The notes under the pieces: generated by a model
Seen by the model: the letters and a program-made list of their open reading frames with translations, nothing else
The model's database searches: none
Told to the model about the DNA's origin: nothing
DNA from: Chitinophagaceae bacterium
GTDB taxonomy: Bacteria; Bacteroidota; Bacteroidia; Chitinophagales; Chitinophagaceae
NCBI GenBank assembly: GCA_027486835.1
Contig: JAIXOJ010000123.1
Span: 1-60,038, forward strand
DNA length: 60,038 nt
Reading direction: 5' to 3'
Made by a program: the position numbers and the translations under genes
Part shown: piece by piece, positions 19,971 through 30,000 of the stretch
How positions within the stretch are numbered: position 1 is the stretch's first letter
Layout of the letters: each line of letters starts with the position of its first letter

Positions 19971-20474
19971 AAATGGCAATTACGTTATTAATACTAGTGA
20001 CAAAACAATCTCCTTACCCTTAGTTTAAGGTCACTTTTTTTTATTTTTTTTAGAAGACCAATAATCTCTTTATTGTAAACCAGATGATACCTTCCTAAAC
20101 TTCCATTTTTCAATGCACAAAAGAACACAACCAGCCAAAGTAAATCTCAGAGCTTTTCTTTTATGATGAAAGCAGAAATGACTTTTTCAGTTTTTTTACT
20201 GTTTAGACATCAATACAGGCAATTTTCCTTTTTAAAATGACATCTCTTCCATCAATCCATTCAGCCTTCGTGTACTCAACTTCGTTTATACATTATTAAC
20301 CTTCATTCAACAAGGGAATTTTTCTGACCATTCAATATTTAGAACTAGATAAACTTGAAAAAGCAGGTTTTAATATGGCAAAAGAATCATTTTATTTCTT
20401 TTCACAGATGAATGAGAGTATTTTGCCTTTACATTTGTTTCAATTGCGATTTAAGTGATTTATATTTTATATTT
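19971..20474. other. Divergent intergenic region, no feature recognised
   Basis: About 500 bp of AT-rich sequence between the minus-strand sigma gene and a plus-strand secreted protein gene. It must contain promoters for both directions. I could not confidently pick a Bacteroidota-type promoter (TTG near -33, TAnnTTTG near -7), an operator, or a stable hairpin. In-frame sequence between 20412 and 20474 could extend the plus-strand gene but would put its signal peptide internally. Confidence 0.5.
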
Positions 20475-22034
20475 ATGGGTAAAAGCAATTTGATGCGCTT
20501 TTTGTTTGCATTTTTTATACTGTTTATTTCCAGTTTTGGCAAAGTTTCGCTGTTGGCTCAACCTGCAATTGCACCAAAAAGCACCACTTCCTCTGTTGAT
20601 TCTTCAAAAAAAACCACCACAGACTCGAGTAAAATAGTATCCCCAAAAGAAAAACCAGCTAACAAGTCTGCTCGTACGCTGAGAAAAGAAAAAGAGGCTG
20701 CTGAAAAAGAAGCTGCAAAAAATGCAGCTGCAAAATCTAACGCTGCTAAACCTGATGATTCCAAAAACGATGCACCAAAAAGCTTTACACCCCCACCTTT
20801 TTTTGGCGGTACTCCTGGAAAATCGAAAAAAGAAGCCAAAAAATTCCCCGATTTAGTGTCAAAACTCTCCGATTTGGGTTTGCCTGATGAAATGCTGGAT
20901 AGAATTAGAAAAATGAATAAGGCCGAAATGGATTCCATTGGCGGTGAAGATTATCATGAAAACATTCAAGGAGAAAATGGAGAGGAGTTAATGGTCATCA
21001 TGTTGCGTTTTATTGATGGAAGAATCATTGGTTGGATCAAGAAAAGCCCAATAACACAACCCCAACAAAGAGTTTTTCTTAAAACAGAAATTGACATTCC
21101 CTTGCAATGGTGTGGTACGGATAGTTTAAAACAGGAGCATTGTGTAAACAGTGTGGAAGAAATGCAGGAGTTAGCTGATTTAGTAAAGGACAGGGATTGG
21201 CACCAAAAAACTGACCCATCTGAAATGGCGGCAAGTAAAGGCTTTGGTGATGATTTGCAACTAAAATTATTGGATGGCAAAGGAAAAAGAAAAAAGAAAG
21301 GCCAATTGGACAGTGCTGCTTTAGCTAAACGTATGGAAACCTTAGATAGTCTTGGGGCTAGTAAATCACTTGATGAACCCTCTGGCAAAAAGGGAAAAAA
21401 AGGTAAGAAAAACAGACCACAATTTGACTTATCTGATACTACTACCGAAGGTGAGGGTGCGAAAGAAGGAGCCATCCCAACAAAACCAAAAAACGCCCCA
21501 ACTAAAAAGAGCAAAAAAGGTAAGAAAGGTATTCCGTTAGACGAAGAATCGGATACACCGCCTCCAGTTGTACCTCCTGTTATCCCAACGGGAGAAACAA
21601 ACCCGGCTGTACCGCCCGTGAATGAAAAAACGGAGAACGCACCACCACCGAAAGAAGATAAAAAGAAAAAGAAGAAGGGAAAATCGAATATTCCAGATGA
21701 GGAAAAGGAGACGCCTCCTACTAAAGATGGAGGCGAAACAAAACCTCCTGTTCCTGCTGACACACCTTCTACCCCACCTTCTACAGAGAAAACGGAAACT
21801 CCTCCGCCTGCAAAAGAAGATAAGAAGAAAAAGAAGAAGGGAAAATCGAATATTCCAGATGAGGAAAAGGAAGAGCCTGCTAAGGAACCAAGTGGCGGTG
21901 AAACAAAATCACCAACTCCTGCTGAGCAGCCCGCTGCCCCACCTGAAAAAAAGGAGGAAAATAAAAAGAGTAAGAAGAAAGTGAAATTAGAGCCACCGTC
22001 TTCAACCCCTGTAGATTCCACAAAAAAAGAATAA
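20475..22034 (+). CDS. Secreted Lys/Pro-rich low-complexity protein
   Basis: 519 residues from the ATG at 20475, chosen because it precedes a signal peptide (FLFAFFILFISSFG...LLAQ). A Ser/Thr/Ala/Lys linker (about 30-110) leads to a short globular part (about 130-260: HENIQGENGEELMVIMLRF; LKTEIDIPLQWCGTDSLKQE). The rest is highly basic and Pro-rich. It includes two copies of KEDKKKKKKGKSNIPDEEKE encoded by a nearly exact 59-bp duplication (21651-21709 and 21813-21871), plus degenerate GKKGK blocks. The function is unknown; such tails often bind nucleic acid, LPS or peptidoglycan. The opposite strand is also open for over 1 kb, an artefact of composition. Confidence 0.8.
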   Translation: MGKSNLMRFLFAFFILFISSFGKVSLLAQPAIAPKSTTSSVDSSKKTTTDSSKIVSPKEKPANKSARTLRKEKEAAEKEAAKNAAAKSNAAKPDDSKNDAPKSFTPPPFFGGTPGKSKKEAKKFPDLVSKLSDLGLPDEMLDRIRKMNKAEMDSIGGEDYHENIQGENGEELMVIMLRFIDGRIIGWIKKSPITQPQQRVFLKTEIDIPLQWCGTDSLKQEHCVNSVEEMQELADLVKDRDWHQKTDPSEMAASKGFGDDLQLKLLDGKGKRKKKGQLDSAALAKRMETLDSLGASKSLDEPSGKKGKKGKKNRPQFDLSDTTTEGEGAKEGAIPTKPKNAPTKKSKKGKKGIPLDEESDTPPPVVPPVIPTGETNPAVPPVNEKTENAPPPKEDKKKKKKGKSNIPDEEKETPPTKDGGETKPPVPADTPSTPPSTEKTETPPPAKEDKKKKKKGKSNIPDEEKEEPAKEPSGGETKSPTPAEQPAAPPEKKEENKKSKKKVKLEPPSSTPVDSTKKE

Positions 22035-22058
22035 CGATTGATGCAAATCAGTCGTAAC

Positions 22059-22096
22059 AAAATGGATTGAAATGGCTATCGTTTCAATCCATTTTT
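22059..22096 (+). terminator. Rho-independent terminator
   Basis: A perfect 14-bp stem (AAAATGGATTGAAA at 22059-22072, TTTCAATCCATTTT at 22082-22095) with a 9-nt loop and a T-rich tail begins 25 bp after the stop codon of the Lys/Pro-rich protein gene. Confidence 0.85.
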
Positions 22097-22195
22097 ATTT
22101 TATCATTCGCGCAACTTCTTTAAAGCTCAAGCCTCCGTATTGGTATCAAAAAAGTAAAAAGTCATCACAACTGTAAGAATTAAATTTACTTGCTC

Positions 22196-23089
22196 ATGTA
22201 TCATATTGTTTATGCTTTTTTATACCTCCTCTCCCTATTACCTTGGTTTATCATTTATGCTATAAGTGATGTGCTTTTCTTTTTTATTTATCATGTAGTG
22301 GGATACAGAAAACAAATTGTCCTCAACAATTTGACTATTGCATTTCCTGAAAAATCTATTGATGAACGAACCAAAATAGCAAAGGAATTTTACAGAACAT
22401 TTACAGATACTTTATTAGAGATTCTAAAGTTAATTTCCATTTCAGAAGCCGAAATCAATAAACGATTTGCATGCAACTACGAGGTTGTAAACAATTTAGC
22501 AGCAACTGGACAAAACATTCAATTATTAGGTGGGCATTTTTTTAACTGGGAATTTTTGAATCTTGCTTATGCAAAAAACTTTCAAATTCCATTCTTAGGA
22601 ATCTATTTACCGCTAACAAGCAAAGTTTTCAACAGAATCATGTACCAAATACGTGGAAAATTTGGTACGGGCATGATTGCAGCGGGAAATTTTAATCGAG
22701 AATTTTACCATCTGTCTAAAGGTCGCTTTGTATTGGCGGTAGCTGGTGACCAAAACCCAGTTAATCTCTCCAAATCATTTTGGTTGCCATTATTTGGTAA
22801 AATGACCCCATTTGTTGATGGCCCCGAAAGAATTGCGCTTGCCAAAAACACTGCCATAGTCTTTACTAATTTCTACAGAATTAAAAGAGGATACTATCAA
22901 TCTGAATTCATCCTACTTACTACCACTCCGAAGGAACTTCCCAAAGGAGCAATTACGCTTGCATTTAGAGATTTTCTTGAAACGGAAATTAAAAAAAGAC
23001 CTGCCAACTTTCTTTGGTCGCATAGAAGATGGAAACACGAGTTTGATGCAGAGAAATACGGCCATTTGGTTATAGAATCCCCAAAATAA
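22196..23089 (+). CDS. LpxL/HtrB-family lysophospholipid (lipid A) acyltransferase
   Basis: 297 residues from the ATG at 22196; an in-frame TTG six bases upstream is an alternative. An N-terminal hydrophobic helix (about 8-38) precedes the acyltransferase fold. The catalytic HX4E motif is visible as GGHFFNWEF (His about 114, Glu about 119), followed by the block VLAVAGDQNP and the C-terminal LWSHRRWKHE, both typical of this family. It transfers an acyl chain from acyl-ACP to a lipid A precursor or a related lipid at the inner membrane. It is a single gene behind a terminator, so it is likely separately transcribed. Confidence 0.93.
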   Translation: MYHIVYAFLYLLSLLPWFIIYAISDVLFFFIYHVVGYRKQIVLNNLTIAFPEKSIDERTKIAKEFYRTFTDTLLEILKLISISEAEINKRFACNYEVVNNLAATGQNIQLLGGHFFNWEFLNLAYAKNFQIPFLGIYLPLTSKVFNRIMYQIRGKFGTGMIAAGNFNREFYHLSKGRFVLAVAGDQNPVNLSKSFWLPLFGKMTPFVDGPERIALAKNTAIVFTNFYRIKRGYYQSEFILLTTTPKELPKGAITLAFRDFLETEIKKRPANFLWSHRRWKHEFDAEKYGHLVIESPK

Positions 23090-23182
23090 TTGGCCTCTTA
23101 AAAAGTTTAACATTAGCAAAACCTAACTTTATAAACCATGGTACTAAATTTGATTTTCCGCTTACTCAAAAAATAAAATGTT

Positions 23183-23578
23183 ATGAAAACAGTTCGATTT
23201 CTAATTTTTCTGCTAGTACTAGCTAATTCTTCTGCCTTCGCTCAATCAACTACTGGTGGTTTAGTAGCCGACCAAAACCCCAATTATTTACAAAGTCAAA
23301 ACAAGTACATGATGCTAAAAGACTCCCTGATAGCATCTGAAAACACCACCATCCAACAAACCTATAAAGCCTACGATTGGTACCAAGCTCGTTTAGACAA
23401 CAGAAACGCACGTCGAGAGAACAGAAGGGCTGTTCGTTTGGCAAGAGCAAATAACATGGGCGGCTTTTACGATTATTATCCTTACGGAAATAATTTCAGC
23501 CCCTTCAATAACAATTTTTACAGCCCATTTATGCCAAGTGTAGGTTATCGTTCTGGCAATTGGCGTTTTTGGTATTAG
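23183..23578 (+). CDS. Small secreted protein next to lpoB-like gene
   Basis: 131 residues with a clear signal peptide (residues 1-21, ending FAQ). The middle is helical and basic (YQARLDNRNARRENRRAVR). The C-terminus is rich in Tyr, Phe, Asn, Gly and Pro (YDYYPYGNNFSPFNNNFY), resembling flexible aromatic tails. No family was recognised. It lies 49 bp before the lpoB-like gene on the same strand and probably shares its transcript, suggesting an envelope role. Confidence 0.72.
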   Translation: MKTVRFLIFLLVLANSSAFAQSTTGGLVADQNPNYLQSQNKYMMLKDSLIASENTTIQQTYKAYDWYQARLDNRNARRENRRAVRLARANNMGGFYDYYPYGNNFSPFNNNFYSPFMPSVGYRSGNWRFWY

Positions 23579-23627
23579 CATTTAGCTTGTACCAACTTTT
23601 TCTTTTTATCTCCTCAAAAAAATACGA

Positions 23628-24215
23628 ATGAAACAATTTCTTGCGGGTGCTACTGTTTTGGTAGCCTCCTTTATGATGACTGGATGTTCTAACAGACAAG
23701 TAACTAGAGTTGAACCAACTGCCCAAATTGATTTAAGTGGCTCATGGAACAATACGGACAGTAAAATGGTGTCTGACGATATGATTACACAAATTCTTTC
23801 CGAAAAATGGTTAACCGATTTTACCATTGCAAAGGGCAAAAAACCAAAAGTGATTGTTGGTTTTGTCATGAATAAAAGCCACGAACACATTGAGGCGGAA
23901 ACTTTCATCAATGATTTGGAAAGAGCATGTCTAAAATCTGACCGCATAGGTCTTGTGCAAAGTGGAAAGAAACGGGAAGAACTGAGAGCTGAGAAAGCTG
24001 ATCAACAAACAAATGCCTCTCAAAGTACCATGAAAAAATTTGGTTTAGAGCATGGTGCTGATTTCATTTTACAAGGTTCTATCAACTCGATTGTGGATGC
24101 TTACAAGAAGAAAAAAGCAGTTACTTACCAAGTTAACTTAGAGCTAACCAATATTGAAACCAACGAAATCGTATGGATTGGTGACAAAAAAATTGCTAAG
24201 TACATTAAAAACTAA
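23628..24215 (+). CDS. lpoB: LpoB-like penicillin-binding-protein activator lipoprotein
   Basis: 195 residues. Lipobox MMTGC (Cys about 20). The mature part starts with the LpoB-type IDLSGSWNNTDSKMVSDDMI and continues with KPKVIVGFVMNKSHEHIEAE and GADFILQGSINSIVD, then a terminal NIETNEIVWIGDKKIAK. These match the TolB-N-like fold of LpoB lipoproteins. In Enterobacteria LpoB activates PBP1b from the outer membrane. Bacteroidota members are annotated by homology and the partner is not established. The next gene is a COG3014-type lipoprotein, the same pairing seen in other phyla. The symbol is by family only. Confidence 0.88.
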   Translation: MKQFLAGATVLVASFMMTGCSNRQVTRVEPTAQIDLSGSWNNTDSKMVSDDMITQILSEKWLTDFTIAKGKKPKVIVGFVMNKSHEHIEAETFINDLERACLKSDRIGLVQSGKKREELRAEKADQQTNASQSTMKKFGLEHGADFILQGSINSIVDAYKKKKAVTYQVNLELTNIETNEIVWIGDKKIAKYIKN

Positions 24216-24245
24216 TCTCCCTTTGTTACATCAACAACACCATAC

Positions 24246-25709
24246 ATGAAGCTATGTGTAACTCTTTGCAGGGCATTAATAGTGGGTCTATTAATGCCCT
24301 GTTTTATTTGCTGCAGCACCTATAATACTAAATTGGTAAAATATTACGACCAAGTTCACAATGGCAATTATCCTAAAGCCATACAAGTATTAAATGCTAC
24401 CAAGTTTATGCACCAAAAGCGGAATCAATTACTCTTTTTACTTGAAAAGGGGAAAATGCTTCACTTAATGGGGGCTTACGATAGTAGCAACACCTATTTC
24501 AATCAAGCTGATCAGTTCATAGAAATTACTCGTAAAACTATGGGTGATGTGGCCGTAGCCAACTTGCTCAATCCGATGGTGAAAACATACCTAGGAGATG
24601 ATTTTGAACCTTATTTTATTCATTATTACAAAGCATTAAATTATGCCTATCTAGGAAAATGGGAAGATGCTATTGTAGAAGCTCGCAGAATTACACTCAG
24701 CACCACTACCCTCTCTGACAAATTTGCGAATAAAGCGACCCGATACAGTAAAGATGCTTTTATGCTGAATTTTCAAGGAATGCTGTATGAAGCCAATGGC
24801 GATATTAACAATGCATTTATCGCTTATAGAAACGCAGCCGAGGTATATGAAAGCACGGGTGGTACTTATTACGGTGTGGAAATGCCATTACAACTGAAAA
24901 AAGACTTGATCAACACTGCCCTAAAAATGGGTTTTGCGAGTGATGCAGAAAGCTATATCACCAAATATCAATTGTCAAAAAATGAGTTTGCACCATCTGA
25001 TAGTGGAGAATTGGTGGTGATAATTGAACAAGGTTGGGCACCCGAAAAGAAAGAGCAGAACTACTTTCTTGCAAAAGCAACTAATGGACTTTCTATGTTT
25101 TACTACATAGACGAAGATGGCAACAGCGTTCAAGTTCCCTTTGATTTGCAGTATTACCGCACCATCAATGCTAATAAATTTTCTGCTACAGATTTTAGTG
25201 CTACAAGAATTGCCATACCCTATTATAGCCCCATTAGTTTGAATAAAGCAGAGGCAACTATTTCGCTAAACGATAAGATATACACCCCTCAAATAGGTGA
25301 GAACCTCAATAGCATTGCCGTAAATGTGTTGAAAGAAAGAAAGCTGAAAGAAATAACCGATGCTTTGGCGAGGCAAATTGTAAAAAAACTGGCCGAAAAA
25401 GGGGTAGAAGCAGGTACTAGAGAAATTTCGAAAAATAATAACAACAAAGAAAAAAGCGATACTCAAAAGAATAAGGATGCAGAAGTGGCAGGGGCAGTTG
25501 CTGGCTTTCTAGTTAACATGGTTAATGCTGCTACCGAAAAAGCAGATACTAGAAGTTGGAAAAGTTTGCCCGCCTTTATTAGTTACGCACGAATCCCTCT
25601 AAAATTGGGTGAAAATAAAATTACCATCACAACTGATAGGGCTAGTAAAACTATCACCATCGTTAACAAAGGTGGCCTACATTTATATAATTGCAGTTTT
25701 GCAGAATAA
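24246..25709 (+). CDS. COG3014-like lipoprotein with TPR-type repeats
   Basis: 487 residues. Lipobox-like CFICC at about 20-23. The N-terminal half (about 30-240) is built of TPR-like helices (YYKALNYAYLGKWEDAIVEA; MLNFQGMLYEANGDINNAF). The C-terminal half is beta-rich (GELVVIIEQGWAPEKKEQN) and contains a Lys/Asn-rich linker (KNNNNKEKSDTQKNKD) near 395-420. This matches the COG3014 lipoprotein family found beside lpoB in gammaproteobacteria. The likely job is periplasmic or outer-membrane support of cell-wall synthesis. It follows lpoB by 30 bp, so the two should be one operon with the small secreted protein. Confidence 0.82.
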   Translation: MKLCVTLCRALIVGLLMPCFICCSTYNTKLVKYYDQVHNGNYPKAIQVLNATKFMHQKRNQLLFLLEKGKMLHLMGAYDSSNTYFNQADQFIEITRKTMGDVAVANLLNPMVKTYLGDDFEPYFIHYYKALNYAYLGKWEDAIVEARRITLSTTTLSDKFANKATRYSKDAFMLNFQGMLYEANGDINNAFIAYRNAAEVYESTGGTYYGVEMPLQLKKDLINTALKMGFASDAESYITKYQLSKNEFAPSDSGELVVIIEQGWAPEKKEQNYFLAKATNGLSMFYYIDEDGNSVQVPFDLQYYRTINANKFSATDFSATRIAIPYYSPISLNKAEATISLNDKIYTPQIGENLNSIAVNVLKERKLKEITDALARQIVKKLAEKGVEAGTREISKNNNNKEKSDTQKNKDAEVAGAVAGFLVNMVNAATEKADTRSWKSLPAFISYARIPLKLGENKITITTDRASKTITIVNKGGLHLYNCSFAE

Positions 25710-25938
25710 TCAATGCTATTACCCCAAAAGAGTAACCAACATTTTTTCGTATTCCCTTTAATTGAAGCTTCGTATTTTTCATTGTTAGGAGCAAAATTTC
25801 CTTGCACTCTCATCGTGTTGTGTGTTTTCCATGCCAAATGTTTTAGGAAGTTCTTGTAAACAATCATGAGAAACTACAAATATTGGTAAGATGCTAAAAT
25901 GACTAGACTCATTGTTTTATTGATAAAGTACTACATTT

Positions 25939-26550
25939 TTAATACGCTTTAAGGTTTTGGTCGTCAAGGCTCACGTTTTCGCCTTTGATTTTCAACATGC
26001 CAATTCCGTTTTGCCTAGCTTTTTCTTCAAGTTTATCGTAATAAGCAAAACTCGCGATTCCTAGGTAAAAATGGTAATGTGCATACTTGGGGAATAGTGT
26101 TTTGAAATTGGGTAATTGGGTTTCTATCAGCTTGTCAATATCTTTTTCGTGTGCTTTGTATTTGGTTTCTATCAAGGCAATGCTATTGCCATTGAACATC
26201 ACAATGTCAAACTCAGCTTTTATTCCATTTGCTTTACCAATTGTGTTTTTCTGAATAGAATCGTATTTAATGTTGCCGAAAGTAAGGCGGTCTTGTAAAT
26301 ACGTATAAAAATAACTCTCTGCAACCAACCCATTGTTATGACCAATGCCCATTACAGAAGAGAAAAGGTCATCAATTCTTTTATTAGAAATAGCCATTTG
26401 AGCAATTGTTTGTGCAAGTTGGGCTTCAATTCTTGCAATTTGTGCATCTGTCTTTGCCAATTGCTCATCAGTCCTCGCCAATTGTGCATCTGTCCTTGCT
26501 TGAGCAATTGCTAAACCTGCCACCAAATCTTTTAATTCTTGATCCGTCAT
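25939..26550 (-). CDS. Predicted PD-(D/E)XK nuclease-like protein with coiled-coil N-terminus
   Basis: 203 residues from the ATG at 26550, followed by MTDQELKDLVAGLAIAQ; a longer frame to 26643 adds an unrelated hydrophobic stretch. Residues about 15-65 are near-perfect heptads (ARTDAQL, ARTDEQL, AKTDAQI, ARIEAQL), a coiled coil. The C-terminal half carries FDIVMFNGNSIALIETKYK, which fits the D-x(n)-ExK core of the PD-(D/E)XK fold. Similar DUF3782-like proteins are common in cyanobacteria and Bacteroidota, with no established role. The heptads are also repeated at DNA level (GCATCTGTC-type units, about 26430-26510), so length variation is likely. Confidence 0.8.
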   Translation of the reverse strand: MTDQELKDLVAGLAIAQARTDAQLARTDEQLAKTDAQIARIEAQLAQTIAQMAISNKRIDDLFSSVMGIGHNNGLVAESYFYTYLQDRLTFGNIKYDSIQKNTIGKANGIKAEFDIVMFNGNSIALIETKYKAHEKDIDKLIETQLPNFKTLFPKYAHYHFYLGIASFAYYDKLEEKARQNGIGMLKIKGENVSLDDQNLKAY

Positions 26551-26866
26551 AATCGTTTTTTTTGAATGAATTTCCGTACAAAAATAGAATAAACTCAATA
26601 CCGCAGCTTCATAATGTATTATGAACAGCTTCATTAATTTCAATAAAAAAGGAACACTTAAAACACTTCACATTTAAACATCTTGTACGTGGAAGCATAC
26701 AGGAAGTTTAGGTACGTTTTGTATTCAATATTGATAACAATAAAATTACCTAATCCAAAGTCATTAAGTTAACCACGATTTAGTTTCAACATTTTGAATG
26801 GATCACTGCTTCAGCAAGGTTTACCTAATACACCCCAAGGCTTTAGCCAAATCAATTTTATAAGAT

Positions 26867-26915
26867 AAGAATCAAGCGGGTGGTTTCGACAGGCTCAACC
26901 ACCCGCTTGATTCTT
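26867..26915. repeat. Perfect 19-bp-stem palindrome (REP-like)
   Basis: Left arm AAGAATCAAGCGGGTGGTT (26867-26885), loop TCGACAGGCTC, and exactly complementary right arm (26897-26915). The TTTCGACAGGCTCAACCA core resembles dispersed palindromes common in Bacteroidota chromosomes. There is no T-tract, so a REP-like element is preferred over a terminator. Confidence 0.8.
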
Positions 26916-26954
26916 GACTTAATGTCATTGTTACCTTATCTCCTAAGAAATCGA

Positions 26955-26998
26955 AAAGGTTCATCCCCCAAGCATAAAAGCTGGGAGGATGAACCTTT
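26955..26998 (-). terminator. Probable terminator of the alpha-2-macroglobulin gene
   Basis: Stem AAAGGTTCATCC / GGATGAACCTTT (26955-26966 and 26987-26998) with an inner CCAGC/GCTGG-type extension, located 64 bp after the minus-strand stop at 27062. The T-tract is weak, so termination is inferred from position and stem strength. Confidence 0.55.
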
Positions 26999-27061
26999 CG
27001 GTCATTCATAAAGATTATAAGCTAAAAGATTTGCAAGTGCCTACCTAAACCACATCCATTG

Positions 27062-30000
27062 TTACTCTGAAATTTCGATGGTAGTTCCTTCGTTCCAATG
27101 TTTGTGTTCTGGCGTATAATAGAGATAGGCATTACTGGCTTTGGCTTTGTAACTACCCGGAATTTCTGCCTTTAAATCTAAATTGATGGTTTTGGTTTCT
27201 TTCCCAGAAAAGCCCATCCAATAAAACACCAAATAATTATTGAAGATTTCGTAGTAAGCAACCTCGTGCTTGTCTAAAATTTCTTTTAGCTGCCAAGGTT
27301 GTACCGTGAGGCCAGCGGGAATGCCAATCTTAGCAATGGCCATGGGTTGTAATCCATTTTGTTGGTTGGTTACGGAAATATTCATCCGAACGGTTTCGCC
27401 AACTTTGGAATTATGTACACCCAATGAAGTGGCAATTTTCAATACGGCCTTGCTGCTGTTGGGTGGTGTTAAACTATTGTAGCTCACTTGAAAACTGAAC
27501 GGTACGGCTTGCTTACTTTGGGCATAAGAAACCTCAAAAAGATTGGCACCTGATTTCACCATCGCTGGAATGGCTTCCTGTTGCTGCAATTGTCCACCGT
27601 TGATGCTAAAATTGATGGTGGCGTTAGCATCAGGGCTTCCGGCTAATTGGGCGTAAGTTACTACTGCATTAAGTGCTAGCACGGTTGCTTGTGTGGAACC
27701 ATAGCCATACTCGCTTTTTGCGTTGAGAATTTGCGATAGCAAAGCTGCCATCACGTCTAATCTTGGAGTAGGTTCTTTGGCAAGCGCTAACACATACAAG
27801 GCTATCGATTCAATTTTTAAGGACAAATCTCTTGAATTAACTACGCTGGTTTCAGACGCAAAGTTGGCCTCGCGGTAACTAGTGGCTAGGGCATTCATCA
27901 ATTGCTGATAGCCTGCTTGGTCGTGCATATTGGCAGCAGCAATCGCCATCATGGCCATCATGTAGGCATCTTTACTGTCTAGGGCTTTTTGAAAAGCCGC
28001 ATTATATTCTGGTCGTATTTCTTCTAACACACCCGCTTGTGTTAGCGCATAAACAGTGTAGATATTGGAAATTTTATTGGGCACAGAAGCAAATCTATCA
28101 TAACCCCCAGCGGACAATTTGAATCCACCATTGCCATCTCTTTGTTTGAGCAAGTAAGCTTTGGTTCTTGCGAGCATCGCTTGATCTACGGCAACAAAGG
28201 ACTGCATATCGGTAAACTCCAGTAACCCATAAGCCGTTAGCGATTGGTGGGCTGGCGCATTACCAAACCATTCAAATCCATTTTCGGAGGTTTCAAAACC
28301 TACCAAACGTTGGTAACCCCGTTGGATATAGTCCATCGCCCTGCGCTCTACTTCTGGGTTTGATTTGTTGGTGGATCGTAAATATTTAAGGATAAACACA
28401 TTGGGATAAGTGGTAGAAGAAGTTTGCTCAAAGCATCCGTGGGGTTCGCTCAACATATTTTCTATACCATCTAGCAATTGCCCTTCTACTTTACGGTAAA
28501 CTTTTAGATCTGTTTTTAATGAACCTGGAATCATATCGGCCACAGCAAAACGATATTTTGCGGTAGCATTACCCGAACAAGTGTTGGTTATTACAAATCC
28601 TTTTTCGTTGGCTTCGATGGGCAATGCCAAGGTTTCGGTACTAAAATCGCCCGATGCCTTGAAATGCAGTACGCCTTGCAATGCAGCTTTTGCCTCAATG
28701 GGTACCAACACTTGGAATGATTCACTGGGGGCAAGGGTAATATTGGACTTGAAAACGCCAATGGTCAAATTGTTTATTGGGGCTAGTTGTAAGTGGATGG
28801 TTTTCGTTTCTTCGGTATTATTTTTCAAGTTCACAGGCAGTAGTGCTTTGTCGCCCACGGTTAAATAGGGTGGCACTTTCGCATCTACCACTATGGCATT
28901 TTGCACTGCATAAGTAGCTTCTGCCCTACCGAGCAATCCATTATAACCAATGCCCTCCGCAATGGCGCGAAAAGTGGTGGTGGCATCAGAATTATAAAAT
29001 GTTAGACGAGCCGTGCCGCTTTTATTGGTTTGCACCACACTGTTCCAATAAATGGTTTCCCTAAAATCGTTGCGCTCGGGTGCTTCTAGCGATTGGTAAA
29101 CAGGCACATAAAACTTTCTTGCCACCGTGTAGCTGCTGGAGCCAGTCCTGATTTTATAACTAAGGCAATTCGATTTAGCGCCAATGGTAAGATTAATCCT
29201 TTCCCTCTTCGCATCTTTGGTTTCCACCGAAATGACCCCATTGCCGGCTTTTGCTCCCCATTGGGCGGTTGCAGCACCTTCTTTGACCACCTCTATACTA
29301 TTAATATTATTGGGGGAAATGCTAGACAATGCTGAAAAATCAGTTGGTACGCCATCTACAATTAATAGTGGTGATTCTCCATTTGATAAGGAGCGGCTTC
29401 CCCTTATGGCAATATTGCCTGGATTGCCCTGCTCCTGAATATGTAGGCCTGCCACTTTTCCATTCAAAGCAATATTCATATTATTTCTCACCTCTTCACC
29501 TTTAACTATAACCATCGCAGCTCCAAATTCTTTTGCCTGTCTTTTCATACCAAGCCCAGCAGTAACAACCACCTCATCTAAATTCTTCCCTCCCATTTCC
29601 ATCTCGTTATTCATCACCAATTGCTCTTTGGGGGCTTTCACGGCTTCATCTGCTACTGCTTGTGGAGGTGCGGCATTCGCGGCCATGGCATTGGGCATCA
29701 TTTCCCCTTTAGCGAGTCGATTGAATTTTCTGGGTCTAATTATATCATTTCTCCTTCCATCTTCCACACCGTCTAGTGCGGCATACACCCCTTCTTTTTG
29801 ATTGGTTGTTTTTACTAACAAATAGCAATCGGCGCGTTCTGGAACATTGGAAAAACTAAATACTCCCGTGGCGTCGGTTGTCATTTGCAGCGCCTTTTTG
29901 CCCAATTGTGCGCTTACTAAGGTTACCACTCCCTTGGTGGGCAACCCTTGGTTGTTGCGTAAAATGCCCGACACCGTTACACCTTGATCGGGTAAATATT

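Larger units (their letters stand above)
26551..27061. other. Intergenic region with two perfect hairpins
   Basis: About 510 bp between two minus-strand genes. It contains a 19-bp perfect hairpin at 26867-26915 and a 12-bp one at 26955-26998, listed separately. The rest (26551-26866) is AT-rich and should carry the promoter of the nuclease-like gene. A GGCTTTAGCC palindrome near 26839-26848 matches the core of the 78-bp repeats at 32.4 kb. Confidence 0.6.

Noticed and set aside
20966-22060. Long minus-strand open frame (about 364 codons, Phe/Ser/Gly-rich) opposite the Lys/Pro-rich gene
   Set aside because: It is the antisense of Lys and Pro codons, has no family resemblance or start context, and the plus strand has a signal peptide and terminator.
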